Assembly (NCBI GenBank): GCA_013407085.1
Contig: JACCGJ010008607.1
Location: 17,367-81,366 of the forward strand
Length of the DNA: 64,000 nucleotides
Direction of reading: 5' to 3'
Source: Atriophallophorus winterbourni
Taxonomy: Eukaryota; Platyhelminthes; Trematoda; Plagiorchiida; Microphallidae
A program made the position numbers and the translations under genes. This document shows positions 49,385 to 63,114 of this stretch, piece after piece (position 1 is the first letter of the stretch; every line of letters begins with the position of its first letter). The notes under the pieces were generated by a model. That model had not been told where the DNA came from. It did no database searches and worked only from the letters and a program-made list of their open reading frames with translations.

Positions 49385-50345
49385 CAAAACCAGAACATCT
49401 CCAGACGCTAATGGATTGTTTTTCGTCGACATGCAAAGACTGTGTGCTAACAATCAGCATGAGCAAGATCAAAGTGATTGTATCGCCACCAATCATCACT
49501 GTGGAAAACGGTCAGCTTGAACCAGTAGATAATTTCACATATCTTGGTTGAACCAAGGCGGATAACCAGTCGCTAGACGCGGAGATTGATAAGTGGATTG
49601 GCAGAGCAGCTGTCATTCTGTCCCGTTTGAACTCTCGTGTTTGGGGTAACCGCAAGCTGGCTGTAAAGACGAAGATGATGGTGTAGAGCGCATGCGTTCT
49701 AAATGCTTTACTGTATGGCAGTGAAACCTGGACCACCCACCCACGTAAGACACGAACGGAAGCTGACTGTCTTCCATCTACGAAGCATCATTCGTATCTT
49801 GAACATATCGTGGATGGATAAAGTGACTGATGCTCAAGTGCTTGCTAAAGCTGGTCTAAAGTGCATGTTCACCATACTATTTGCAGCGCAACCTACAGTT
49901 ACTTGACCACGTCTACATAATGGAAAATGGTCGTATTCCGAAAAATCTACTCTTTGGTGAGTTGCAATCAGGAAGCCGACCATTGGGCAGACCGCATTTG
50001 CGTTACATAGGCGTTTGCAAAAGAGATATGGAAGCTCTTGGCATTGACCCCGCGAATTGTGGAGAACTTGCTCTTGACCGCTCACATTGGAGACATTGTG
50101 TAAAGCGTCGTCTGTAAGTCGGGGAGAAGCAGATATCACTCTTGTCTGCTGAACGCAGATCACGCCGCCGGATTGCAACTGCGGCCGATTTAGCAAGTAA
50201 TGCCTACCGCTCTGTGCGTTGCGGGAGAGATTATCAATCCCGAATCAGTCTGTGTATTCGATCTGAAAGCTGCTAAGCATGAAACCATGATGCGCTTGTG
50301 ATATATATACATAGTCGACATGGACCGATGCAGGCCAACAATAAA
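49385..50345 (+). mobile_element. LINE fragment, post-RT to 3' end, decayed
   Basis: Plus frames give LQTLMDCFSSTCKDCVLTIS, NFTYLG, RAAVILSRLNSRVWGN, NALLYGSETWTTH and RHLGVCKRDMEALGIDPAN-type blocks in copy A order, with several frameshifts and an internal stop (GTGTAGAGC). It ends at the CGATGCAGGCCAACAA 3' terminus. Confidence 0.85.
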
Positions 50346-53300
50346 GTGTGAATCTCCAGCGGCTTTGGCACTTTGATTCTGATCATACTGCCTATACCTG
50401 ATCAATGCAAAGGTAAGAAGCTGGTCCTGATGTGTGTGTGTTTGTGACGAAACTAGAGTGCAAACAATATATTCTACACAGAGTAATCGTGTGAAAACTA
50501 ATTCGTAGCTTAAGTTACTCATTTATGCTAACAGCTGCGCATACAACAGATAACCGTCTTTTTCCGCTCACTGGGTTAGAAGCGCAAGGTTCGGCTTGGG
50601 CGCATGGGATATTGTACAAAACCACAGTTAGATTACTCACTCAACGAACAAACCGGTTGAAAAACATTATGACAGAGAGGTTGTTTCATCTGTGCTAGGC
50701 TCAGAAAACTGAACGCCTACATTTTTAGCTCAGTAAGTCCGGCATATTGATGTGTATTCGTAAACCTTGGGTGCGTGATGATATGGATGGACGCGATTAT
50801 CTTTTGTATGCATGATGCCCAACCTTGACTTTGTAATTCACACCGAGTGACGTTACCTGTTCATCATTGGGAGAAAGTTCCGATGGTAAAAGTCCAAAGC
50901 TCCGTCGATGTAAGCTCACACTCAGTCCAATTGAAAACTTACTGTGAGTTAATACGCAGGTTTTGTCACATTGTTATGCAATAAATACGTGTCAAAATTT
51001 AGAATGAACGTTTGAACGCTGGGAGCGGTAACAATATTTTCGGGGAGAGCATTCCCAAGGAAACAGACATCTACTGAATAAAAAAATATCGGCGACAGCT
51101 AATACGGGAATGGGGGATTTACAGTGCCGCTGAGTGGCTGCGTGTATCTCATGACTCACGGCAGATACCACTATCAGTTGCTGGACGTTGATAACGCAGA
51201 AAGCGTCCAACTCCCGCTCATAGACCAACCATCCCAGTGAGTGCTGCAAGATATATTGTTCTTTCCAAATCGGACTGCTTAGTTATGTGAAACTCTGTGA
51301 AGAGAATGATCATCATGCGTATGCTCTGTACCTCCATGGTCAACACCGTCAACATATACGTCTATTCTGTGGTAGTGTATAGCTATTTGCTTAGCTAGAG
51401 CATTGAATCATTCCTATGAAATACCAAAGGATTTCAGTCATGACTTCAATGTACAGCTGGTTGTTTTCACAGTCATAAAACTTGAAGCTCAGCCAATACC
51501 TGCACCGTGCTTGAGCAATTGTGGTCACAAACACGATCGATCAATAATGTTTGGCACACCATATTGGCGAGCTATGGTATCGCAACCAGCTTGCCATGTA
51601 TAAAATTTCACCCCATTGACCTCAATATGAATGGTGCAACGGTTGCTAAAACCAGGGGCGTTGGTTGGATCACCATGGTTCGGTTTTCAGCAACTCCAGC
51701 TACCGAAACCCAGGGAGGTATTGATCTGTAATAGATGTAGCCACTCGGCGTAAGGTCAGCGCATCAGGTGACGACGTTTCGATGTATCCGAATGTGCGTA
51801 ACTTCAGCTCACATGGCAGTCCCGTGGTGAGGTCAAGTTCTCGCGACCCTGGAACGAACGAAAATGATGGATGCGATGGCACCGCATGTGCATCAATATT
51901 GTGTTCCGATGGCGATTCGAGACGCAGAACGGAGTCAAATCACGGAGTGGGCATTGCATCGCCAAGAAGGTTTAGCTGCGCTGTCAACCATATACTTACA
52001 GAATGAAGGACGGAGTATGTGAAGGTTGACTTGATTTTATTATAACACGTTTTAGCGTGAAAACATTTGAAAATGTTGCCTCAATGCTCGACCAATATCG
52101 GTATACACACAAGCCGAACTAAATTATTCCCGATATTTGTGCACATCAGGCTGAGCCTACGATCGGGATCCATGTACCTCGAAACCGTGGAGAAATTGTA
52201 AACAAAGCTTGGACCATTTGATAAGACATGCACAACCAACCTGTTCAATGATACCAATACGCTCATACGCAAGCGATCGAGGAAGTATTTTCTCGAGTAG
52301 TCAACCCAATGGACCGATTAGGCACCTCGTTCCCTACTTTGCAATGCACAAAGTGTTCCGAACCACCTGTGCTCTGTTATCGGAAACAGTAGATGATTCA
52401 ATGGCCTAGGTTTGTTAGGCTGAGAGGTTCACTGTGTGGTTGGTCAGGTTTGGCTGATTAAACCGATGCCGCGGAGTTTAAGCTTTTCTATCGCTATACT
52501 ACAGTCTGACTGCTCACCAAACAGAATCTAGCAATCTTGATGTGAATATTAATGGACCGTTAATGTGATCAATGTATTTGCTCTTTTTGGCACATTTGAA
52601 CTGAACCGTTTCAAATAGCTTCACGACCCTAAAAAATCTGTTATTCTAGGCACATAAGGACTAGCAAGAAGATAAAGACATGTCGGTTAACTAGATTTGA
52701 ACAAATGGTTGAAAAGTTCGAAAAGCATTCAGTCCCAATTATTCGTAGGATAGTTTTAAGAGGGTACATCCCGCAAAGCAGAATGCAATATGCTGTGCTA
52801 CTTTGTTGGGCCACCGAAAAACCGGTCTGTCACTCTTTGAGTTTCACATAGCACCACGGGACTTCTGATGCAACGGTGTCCGATAGCAGTCGGAAGGTCG
52901 GCCCATGTGGAATGAGTTTAAACAGAGCTTGCAACCAGATACGTTTTACAAATGAAACTATAAACAGACGATGGCGATGCCCAGTAACTATTGAAACTTA
53001 TTCGGGGCGTGCATTGCGTCGCTAAAGCAATTCCAAGCTGATACTGATGGTCATGGTACTATACTACCAGTTCCGCTCAAGGAATGTAGTTAAATATTTG
53101 GCGACAGTTTTGGGATTCAACCTCAGGTTTTATATCGATCAAAACCGATTTACAAAGGCGAGCGGAGTTCACCCTCACTACTACCATTGGGAATTTCAGT
53201 TGACTTTCGTTGGCGTTAGTTATTACACCCCTTATAAGCTGACAGGGGGGTGAAGCCCCTATAAGCCCCAGGGCATGGCGATTTTTTACAGAAGGCACGA

Positions 53301-53517
53301 AAGTGGACGAACGGATAAAACGAAATACTCACACGGGAACAAACGGCACAAACCAATCAAATTCGTGAATTTACAGAGTGGTCACATTGACCAATAAATT
53401 GGGCGGAAACCATACTGCAGCCATTGGTCGAAAAATAAACCAATTAAAATCGAAACATTTTAATGTGGTGAAAGTCAGAACTCTCGTTAGCCATTTATTG
53501 TTTCGGTTTGTCGCATA
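50346..53517. other. intergenic, possible decayed short repeats
   Basis: No gene recognised. Segments at about 51900-52000 and 52870-53050 share loose similarity (GATGGCGAT, then GGGC(A/G)TTGC(A/G)TCGC) and may be copies of a short dispersed repeat. A TG-rich run lies near 50431-50450. Confidence 0.35.
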
Positions 53518-54525
53518 ATGTTGCGTTCGCCTGCATGTGATTTATCTTCCCTATGGGACAACTCTCCAAACGTCAAACCTACACTTCCCGCTGTGCTATC
53601 TGGAACCTGGCCTTGGAATCCAACATGGTCTACCGGGATCTCAGTACCTGAAGTACAAATGCATCACTCCGATAGTATAAGTCACAATACCGGGTTCCAA
53701 AGTTCACACCCAAGTAATTCATCTGATTGGGGTGATCTCAACTTTCGTGAGTTTTTATTGCATTTTCTGCTATCCTCGATGTGTTCATTAATGGGCCCCC
53801 CAATAACGGAAGCGCATTCCTCTCACAGAGCTTCAACTCGAGAAATTGACGGAGCGAATGGGTCGGCTTTCCAGTTCGCAAAGCCACACTACAGATTGGG
53901 AATCCCCTGTTACCAGTTGCAATCCGATTCGTAATTTTTCACGTGCGGACGTCCCATCCACTGACAGTGAGTTATTCGAGTTGTTTGTATTTGTTGTTAT
54001 GCGCGTGTGACCATCGTCTAAATGGCTTTCCATTTACAGAATCACAGTGTCTGCCACCACGCCTAATGAAGAAAACTAAATTACCGCCTTTGGCCCAACT
54101 CATCAGGTTACAGCAGCTCATTCGACTATTGGAACAAAAGTAAGAGATCCTTTATGAGTATTCACTTTCCAGATATCTAAAACCGCGTGGGGACGATTTT
54201 GCGAACAACGCTCAGCTATCCGCTCTACTGCAAGAATTTAAAAATTTCCTTCAACGAGCAGAATCCGGTCTGGAATTATGTGCTTTCTGCAGGAACAATG
54301 GAGAGCCGTTCACAGTGTACATCACTCACAAAGTAAGTCCCTGTCTGCCCATTTTCCATCAAGACTTGCTTGATTGTGTTAACTTACATTCGCTGATTTT
54401 TTCAGGTAAGGGATCAATCCGGAAGAGTTACTTGCCCGATTTTACGTTCGTTGTCTTGTCCAATTTGTGAGGCAACAGGGGATGAAGCACACACCATGAA
54501 GTATTGTCCATATCGTCGATTGTGA
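53518..54525 (+). CDS. nanos: Nanos-family RNA-binding zinc-finger protein (5 exons)
   Basis: Exons are 53518-53746, 53829-53966, 54040-54139, 54173-54332 and 54406-54525. All introns (82, 73, 33 and 73 bp) are GT-AG and all phases join, giving 248 residues. The start is the first in-frame ATG after an upstream TAG. The C-terminal third is the nanos domain. Finger 1 has [10 protein letters not shown], then His, then Cys after VRDQSGRVT. Finger 2 has CPIC, then EATGDEAH, then Cys in KYCP, matching the two CCHC fingers of the family. The finger pair is split by intron 4 immediately after the finger-1 histidine and lysine. Known nanos proteins bind RNA with Pumilio and recruit deadenylases to repress translation in germline and stem cells; the same role is inferred here. 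The N-terminal 170 residues are low in recognised motifs. Residues near SDWGDLNF could be a NOT1-binding peptide, which is speculative. Confidence 0.93.
54140..54172 (+). other. 33-bp micro-intron in nanos
   Basis: The sequence begins GTAAGA and ends TTTCCAG. Reading through it meets an immediate TAA stop, whereas removing it joins AA to A as a lysine codon and keeps the frame into the zinc-finger exon. Introns of about 30-40 bp are known from schistosome genes. Confidence 0.88.
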
Positions 54526-57500
54526 TCGTCAATCCGATGTTCAATGCGAATATCTTCGTTACTTGGTTAATATTTGACTTTCGTGGCGATTGTGCACACG
54601 TGTGTAACACATTGTATATGTAATTTTTGTGAACTTTCTTTCTAAATGTCGTTTTTATTGCTTAATTACTCAATGCATGAATTTTGTCCAGTTGGTCTTC
54701 TTTCGCATTGTGGTCGCTGGCGCCAACCTAGCGGTGGGTAGTTCTCATGCTCGGTGCGTTGTCTACATGTTCGTTCATGCGTGACATCAGTGTTCCCTCA
54801 GTCTGCCTTATCGTGTTTTATCAGGGGGTTGCTGTCTTGGTCATAACAAAGTGTTAGGATTTAACCGACCTACCGCGGAGGTATCGCGGATACTGATTAT
54901 TTGTACTAGATGTTATCCCGCCAAATTTTGGATCTAATTTCGTCCATTCAATACCGCGAGATGTCCTATAATTTGTAGGCTAGTTTCTAGTGCCCGCAAA
55001 CTTAATTGGGGCCACACTCGCGGCAAAGTAATCTAGCCTTATTCAGTTCGTTTGGTCAAACGGTCGAAATCATATCAATTATCTAGCCGTGTCACTCGGT
55101 CATTTTGTCGTTGCTTTGTGAGTTAATTGTGCCCATCACTGAGGCTAGGCAGGTCCCACGGTCCGTTATTCGAAAATTCAAATCCACACTCGCAAGCGGT
55201 CAAACGGTCTTGGCAACAAACGATTTGAATGGGTTGCTCGTTTTCGGTTGGGGTGGTGCTTGACCGAAACGGATCGATGAGGCGATGTCCGGCTTATGAA
55301 AGTTGTTATCAGGTTAGAGGAGTTCAGATTTGATTCAGTATAATAACTAGAAACAGTGGACATTGTTAAAATAGAATTCTACCACTTAATCACCAAACTT
55401 ACTACGTCTGATGTCGACAAACATCCAGAAGCCGGCCTAATTACGGTACTGTGAGCAGAAGACCACTTTTTCCCATTTTAAACGATTTCGTGTTTATCAT
55501 CATACAGCGAAGGTCTGAGACGAGAGATAATGCACAGGAGGAGCAGATGCTTAAAATGAAAACGGAATATGCAAACGCGCAACATGTTCTTGCAGTTTCA
55601 ATTTTGGAATTTTTATAAAATGCGATGATAGAACAATAAACTACAATGCTCTCACCAATTTCTATTTGTAGCCATATCGCGTAAGGCTTCCAATCAACCT
55701 TACCCGGACTAACGGATGCCCCGCTGATCCAAGCGCTACAGAGAGTTTCTTCATCCAGCTTTTCTCACAGTCCTTGACGTCGTAGTCTTAACACCAGTTT
55801 GCAGACACCTATATTAACTTTGACTCGGGATTCACTGTCTTTGAACACAGTGGTTCTTTGTCGGAAACCCGTTTATCAATGGGTGTTTGCGCTGTTTGAA
55901 GCGAAATTCACAATTTACCCCATTCGAATGTAAACTATTCAGCGGAAGTCTTTGAGCATAAAGTGGACATCTCGCGATTGTATTTTCGTAAGTCAGGTGA
56001 CCATTCTGAATCCATGGTATTTTGACATTCCGACTCTTATGATGGTCTAATTTAAAAGGAAACATTGTATATATGTTGAAAGTGGGTTGAGAAACATTCT
56101 CTTTGTTACCTGGAGTTTGATTTATAGCGTTATCCGCGTTAGCACATATTTGTGCCAAAAATCGATAACGCAAAGCGCCGTCCAATGCGCTCTTTTGACC
56201 GATCATAATGAGCCAAATTATGGATCATCTCGTTGCGTTTAATTTCGGAGCATGGTTGCTATGGCTTGCGTCAGTAATTATGCTGTATGACCGAAGACAT
56301 GACCTTACCTATTCGAGCAGTAGTCGCATTCTGGTATTAGATGAAGGAATATCGAGAATCTACCGTTATTCACAAGAAAGATCTTGTTATTCGAATTGAT
56401 TACATGCTAAAAATTAAACTGTAAACAAAGCAATATCTACAATAGTATATTTATGCATATTTTTAAACGATATTCTTCAAGTCGTATTTAAGCGGGAGTT
56501 TTGGTAGGCATCTCTTTCTATATCCAACCTTCTTCAAACTAATTCTTGCACACTGAATTTGTTTATCAATTGGATTGTTTTTTTCCTTTCTCTATCATAT
56601 AGTCGAATAATAAGTTACTTTCGAGACCTGATCGATCGATAGATTCTTCACGTTTTTCGCAAGACATTCAGGACTAACGATAGAGTGTTTAGGGTATGTT
56701 GGTTGAACCCATCGGGAACACAGGATTAAGTGAACTAAGTCAGGTAAACCAGTTCGGTTATTTATGAGGAGTCCACAGCTCTTGTTCTCTTTTACTACGC
56801 CGAAACGACACAGGGGCTATGATTTGTCCTGCAAGTCAGGGTGCTAGATTGATAGTAGTCAAATAAGTAGTATATGAAGTTCGAAGAGCAAATTCCAAGC
56901 TCACACCCAGTTTGTGATCGTTGCCGCTTACCAAGTGTGCTCTGTCTAGGAACAATCCTCGTTTTACCAGTTTGACTTTTGCTTCACGCTATGTTGCCGC
57001 GGTTATTTTTCCACTAACGCCGACAAATATTCTACACCTGAATGGAATTGGGGTTGAGCAGTGCTCACATTCAATCACTTACACTATAAAACCGGTTTCC
57101 TGTTCTTTGCCATTTTCTTAAATGTACAATTGCGACTGCGTTTTCGTCGGCCGCTTATCAATTGAAGAGCACAATTGTTATCTTCATGCTATCATTCAGT
57201 GTATATGCGATTTACAATCAAAACTGGGTCAAATAAACACCAAACGAAATTGGGTAGCCCCGGGTGAACTGTAATCACACGTTCGCGAGCATGAATATTC
57301 GACTCTGACATGTTTGAGTTTAATGACCCATGTCATGTCAGTGAATGCAGTTTCCTCACATCAATCTACCGTCTACATGCCTGTTGTGATTAAAACGGTA
57401 GAAGAGCACGCGACCCTGGCTTTGACACGAACTATTATAACGGCAAAACAAACAATCGCCCAAGACACGTGCGAATAGACACACCAGTTCAATCTCGAGT

Positions 57501-58554
57501 AGGTATCTCCATCACGACGCTGAATCCACCGTGCGTAAGTTAGGAGAGATTGGTGTCACTCGGCTTCCTGAATGAGCACTGCACTTGCGGATAGAACGTC
57601 TGACCTTTAATAAGACGCTCTAGGTTCGAATACAATTGCGGTTGCAAGTTTAGTGAAATGGACTCAACCCAGATACCACCAACGATAGTTAGAAAAATTT
57701 CGGCTTAGCTTGACGTTCGATAGGTGAGCGTGTAAAGGACACTGGAGTTTAACGCCTGCCTTATGGATCCCAGCTGCTTTACTGAGAATGAAAACATCAT
57801 CCTCTTCGTGGTTGTGATTACCAAAAAAATTGTTACCACGCCTACGAGCACGAGTTTAATTCAAATCCATCGCACGGTGTTTAATATCAGATCAATTCTG
57901 CGCCGACAGAACGGTTAGATGTTAATTTCTTGTTACCAAGACCTGATTTCCCTTTTTTTAAATCCATCACGGAAGGTGATCACTTCCTAATCGATTCTGG
58001 AAAATTCGCCAATTAACTCTCCACTGATTTTAGACTCATTTGTGTGTATGGGTGATCCCAATCTCCTTCGGTGTATAAAAAGGACAAAGCTTTGTTTGAA
58101 AGCACTCGAAATTTCATTGTAAAACTAATGTTAAAATACAAAACATAGCCTGTAAATATTACGCATTGAAATATTTATGGAAAATATACGTGTAATCACA
58201 TCGGCATGACAAATTTGACCATAATTGTTCGATAAAATATTGGTTTGGCAGAGATAACTTTATTCAAATAGAAAAATGGACCTTCGATGTGAGTCCGTTG
58301 TGGAAAGCAATTCGACATGCTTTGATCGAATCTTTTGAAGGCACTGAACATTCGAGGAGGTTGTTGTGTAGTGTGTGAGAGTTATCTGTGAGGGTAATAT
58401 TGCCAGAAAAGTGCCATTTCAAAACTCTATTTAGAATGCCTTCATAAACCGATGCAACGTTTTAGCAACGCAAATTATTTTGAAAGAAGTACCGGAAATC
58501 TAGTAGGCTAACATTGCAAAATATGAGGTAATATACAATAGAAGTGTTCGCCCT
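54526..58554. other. intergenic; contains a decayed hammerhead-like copy
   Basis: No gene recognised. At 55405-55436 a sequence with TCTGATGTCGACAAACATCC then AGAAGCCGG is a decayed relative of the 24.8 kb hammerhead motifs (core G-A changed, flanking stem lost). A tRNA-like B-box (GGTTCGAATAC) sits near 57633 in a possible tRNA-derived repeat. Confidence 0.45.
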
Positions 58555-59015
58555 ATTACGTTAGCGCCGCCTGCGGTGGCTTGGTCATGTCTACAGACTG
58601 GAGAATGGTCGTATTCCGAAAGATCTACTCTATGGTGAGTTGAAATCAGGAAGTCGACCATTGGGCAGACCGCACCCGTGGTACAAAGACGTTTGCGAAA
58701 GAGATATGAAAGCTGTTGGCATTGATCCGGCGAGTTGGGAAGAACTTGCTCTTGACCGATTACATTGAAGGCGCTGTGTAAAGCGTCGTCTACAAGCTGG
58801 AGATGAGCGGATACAGCTCTTGGATGCTGAACGCAGATCACGCCGCCTGCGTGAAACCGACGCTGATCGACCGAGTTCTGCCTGTCGTTGCAAGCGCTGC
58901 TGGATGGATTGTCACTCCCGAACCGGACTGTTTAGTCATTCTAAAAGCTCTAGAACATGAAAATTCATGTGATGTACATCCGTCGTCGACATCGACCGAA
59001 GGAGGCCAACACATA
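58555..59015 (+). mobile_element. LINE fragment, C-terminal and 3' region
   Basis: The plus-strand sequence matches LRRLRWLGHVYRLENGRIPK, then KDVCERDMKAVGIDPASWEE and the Cys-rich end, in the order of copy A, ending at GGAGGCCAACA. It is among the less decayed copies, with an almost continuous frame in the first 180 bp. Confidence 0.84.
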
Positions 59016-59479
59016 TACAATAGAACGTATAGTGAGAAATATATTTAGGCTTAACGCCATGAGACCGAAGACGAAATCTTAAAATAGAGCCTACAATCTT
59101 TAGCAAGTAGAGAATTACGATGATGAGTCCAAGTAAGGCTGTCGGAGATGGCGACGCCTAGATACTTGACATGTTTCTATTTAGTAATTTCTGTAGACGA
59201 GACAATACAAACTACTGCAAAATGCTTCACAAAGTTCACGACGCAGGTAAGTGAACACGAGTTCAGCACATTTTAAAGGATTTAAACAAATTGATATATC
59301 TTTTATCAGGTTGTAATGTTATCTAACGCAGCAGGTGCAGGTACGAATAGTCGTTTCTGGGTACTGCACATTCAATATCTACATCGTCTATGTATTTGAT
59401 ACTGAAAATTGTTGGTGACTATAGAAGCGCGACTGAACAGACACGGGAAATATAATCACAATAAGGCCAAACCTGTTTG

Positions 59480-60130
59480 CTTCAACGCCGATATATTCTA
59501 TGATTTAACTAAATCTGAGATTTGATCACCATTGGTAGAACCAAATGCGTTGATTTAATCAAAAAGCGGATTTCACCAGATAATAATTTGCTCTCAATGT
59601 TTTGTTGAACTCTGGTGATTAAATAAACAATTGCATCAAACTTGGAGCGTTGCTTTCGGTAGGTGAATTGATTCCTTCGAAGATGGTACCTACTGTTGAT
59701 GATTAAGAACTATTCTCTCAGTGATTTTTAAAACTTGTGAAGCACATGGTGTAGGGCGAAATTTCTTCCATTCATCTTTTAGACCGGTGTAATGATAATT
59801 GTTTCCAACCCTTAGCACGGGTGCCAGCAGAGTAACAACGGCTAACTGAGGAAGCTGTCAGTTTTGCAATCCTTGGCGCGGATACATTCACTACCATTGG
59901 ATTTACTCTGATTGGACCAGGTGAGTTTTGTTTACTTAAGCGCTTCCTGAGGACAGCTTTTTTGATATACTGAATTCGTCGTCATCAACTTGCAGACAAG
60001 TGAAAGGTATCGAATGATTTTTAGCACAGAAGTCTACCGAGCCGGTTATGAACTTCGCAAACTGTCCAGGCAACAATGATTTCTTAAGTCTTCCCGTAGC
60101 TGCCCAGTCTATTTTTAACCTAGCAGATAC
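59480..60130 (-). mobile_element. decayed LINE RT fragment, another family
   Basis: On the minus strand, frames give FRPTPCASQVLKITERIVLNH, then a KQRSKFDAIVYLIT-like block after HLP, resembling the RT finger region (RPISLTP-ASKVLERI, then FRK-RST-DAL). There are many stops. The strand and order fit, but the family is uncertain. Confidence 0.5.
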
Positions 60131-60749
60131 AGTTGTTCGCCACGCTTGATGGCCAAATTCAGTACGTTGGTGAATACCCTGTTACCACCGCGGTGTGACG
60201 GTTCATTCTGCCTACATTATGAATCACAATTGAGGACACCGTGGCTTGTATGAATGTGGCTTAGTCCGTGGGTTTTTCCCAATGGAATGAGATCCCATGA
60301 TTTCACATCCTTCTTGACCTGATTTTCATCGCATTGCTTTACACAGGAGCACGAGACTCAACTTATTTCTAAACCTATCAATCCCCGTTGATCCAAATGT
60401 CCAGAACGCTTTGAGCTCGATATCCACAGGATTTTTTATTTACACACTTGAAGAAATTATTTATGACCGAGTGAATTAAAGCTTCACAATCGTAAAACTT
60501 GTTTTAAGCGTTGAAAGACGGGAGTCGTTCGCAGTTTATGTTCTTGGGCGCATCTTTCCAGGAGAGTAAACGCGGTGACCTCTCTATTCTCTCCTGACAT
60601 GGTACAATATGCGCATGACGAACCACGCGCCAGCTCATAGCAATATGAATGATCCTACTGGGATAAAACGCTAAACTGCGCGTGGTAATCCAAAATGAAG
60701 ACACTGCGTTCGATGCAGTTGAAACAATTGCACGTTTTGTATTTACTTA

Positions 60750-61620
60750 ATTGTCTTCACCACAGAGTGGAATGTACAATACATGCAGTACATCACAAAA
60801 AGATCTCGGAATCTTGGTGTCTGGCACTTTGAAGAACAGCCTACAGTGTGAAGCCGTCTACAAGCGTGCGTGTAGCTTGCTAGGTTTACTGAAACTCATT
60901 TTCGGACGTTTCCCACCACACTCACTCGCGAAATTACTAAACACTTACATACATCCTGTCGTTGACTACGCTGTACAAGCTTGGACGCCATGGATGAAAA
61001 AAAACATCTCGCTCCTCGAACGAATTTATAACAAGGCAACCAAAATGGTTACCGGATTGAATAATTTACCCTTTGAGCAGCGACTGACCAGACTTGGACT
61101 GTGCACCCTCGAGCGCAGGCGTATCCTACACGACCTCACTCTGACATATTGAATCATCTACGCGAAATCCCACCCTCTCAAACACCTCTTCAAGTTTGGT
61201 TCGGTTGTCCCCACACGCAGCCACCCTTTGACCCTTCAAATCCCACACTCACGATTGAATTGTCGTCGTCACTTCTTCCCTGTTCGTGTATGCTTCTTGT
61301 GGAATAGCTTGCCGACAGATATTGTTACCTCAGCGAACGAGCACATCTTTAAAAAAAGTTTACGAAACATTATGTTGAGAACTACTGCGTTGGCCCCTAC
61401 CTATTGATGTCTAAACTTTTTTAACGCACGGAACTACAGTCCATCCAAAGATTCATTTCCCTCAGTCTGTGTTGCCATTAAGGATTATTTTTGCTCCATC
61501 TATGAAGAACACGGATATGATCATACAAGTAACGATTTTTTTTAATTTTTTTTATACGTATATCCTATGGTACTGTACAGCAATTTGCTTTTTTAACCAT
61601 AAATCTTGAATCTTAAATCA
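60750..61620 (+). mobile_element. CR1-like LINE, RT C-terminus and 3' tail
   Basis: An open frame 60751-61152 gives TSQKDLGILVSGTLK, then RACSLLGLLKLIFGRF, TYIHPVVDYAVQAWTPWMKK and MVTGLNNLPFEQRL, the C-terminal RT region of CR1-type elements. After one frameshift it continues to about 61410 (FFPVRVCFLWNSLPTDIVTS). The 3' tail ACCATAAATCTTGAATCTTAAA at 61598-61619 corresponds to the tails at 26206 and 43250. Confidence 0.85.
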
Positions 61621-63114
61621 TGCAGTGAGAGCTGCGGCTCGATAAGCTTCATGTAGTTTAGGCGCTGACGGTCCCGGTTATGAGAATACAACATATATCA
61701 AACCTAGTCATAGGAGTTCAACTGATTCTGGTGTAGTCACAATAGTCTTCATGAAATTACACAGTCGTAAGTTCAGCGGTCTGTCATTCTCGAATAATCT
61801 TTGAATTGAGAAAATAGAAACCTGAGTTCCAAAGTGGTAAAATATTGTACAGTTGGTTGACTGCAACACATCCGGATAACCTTAATCTCGGTTATACAAA
61901 TTTGTACTGTTGTAACACTGCTCCTGCGTGCCTAACCCACGAATAATTTAATGAACCCAACGAAACACAGTGGCTTTCTGAGCCGCCTTCAAACTTGCTA
62001 CCATCACGTTGCCAACTGAGTCGATCAAGCAAGTTTGGATTTGCTACTAGAGGAATCGCGTTGTCACGGCAGCACCGAAGTTATTCAAACATGACGAGAA
62101 ACCCATTGTTTGAATCTCGCGGCAAAATGTCCGTTTGGATGAAATCCGATTGAAACATTCAAAGTCAACCGGCCTAGTGTTAATGTACTTAAATTTGCTG
62201 GACCTCAGTCAATGATGGACCTGACCTGAGCTACAACATTTCACCCGCTTCATTAGTGGAAGGGAAGCTTACATGGAAGGATTGGATGCCTCTACTATAA
62301 ACCTATTCTTTAACATTACAGGTAACAAAGGAAGAATATTATCTAAAAATTATTCACAGTCCAATACTATTCGCTATTGTCGTGATATAACTTTACCATA
62401 ATATGAAATTCTGTGCAGATGGTAAAACCTTTGCGCGCCCATACGTTTCTTTTATTTTACTTATAAAACGTGTTAAGGGAGACAAACATGAGATTTTTCG
62501 CTTTCCGAATGTCAGAAACCGATACACAAGAATCGAATTTAACGCTTGGGTCTCCTTAACCCGACACGGAGAGCCATTCGAAGTTGCATTACAAAATCCC
62601 CAATCCCGTTTGGAGTGCCGGCCGTAATGTAACTCAGTAGGCAGCTAACTTCTTGGGAATATGATCCACGAAACTCTGTTGTTACCGCCCCATTGCCAAG
62701 CCCTTTATTCGAAACATGGACACACTTGTTGCAAAACGATTTGATGGTACCTGTGCATTAATTCGCAGTGAGTATGTAACCTCGCTGTACGAGACATTGC
62801 ATGGGATTATTCAATTTGCTTTAAATTATATTTTCTACCTGCCGGAGATATCAAGCATTGAAGGATTTATGGTTCAAAAGCGAACAATTTACGACAACAC
62901 AATAAAAATGTGAAACTCATTAGTATAAATCGAGTTGAGTATATCAACTGTTTGGCTCACGTATGATGTTCGTTTGCATCTATCTGTCGAATTTCGCTTT
63001 AAATATCGCCAGCCAAGAAGAAGAAGGTAGCGAATGAATAAGAAATTTAGTATATGCAACAAAAACGGCTCCGAAAATCAATACGAGAACTAGGGGTGCA
63101 AAGAGATAAGGTAT
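61621..63114. other. intergenic, nothing firmly recognised
   Basis: Two short frames (62403-62627 and 62716-62913) have no recognisable domain. A stretch at 62675-62740 resembles 13415-13475. Confidence 0.4.

Noticed and set aside
57560..57660. tRNA-like sequence with B-box GGTTCGAATAC
   Set aside because: No complete cloverleaf could be built; at most a tRNA-derived retroposon fragment. The A-box-like stretch near 20030 was rejected for the same reason.
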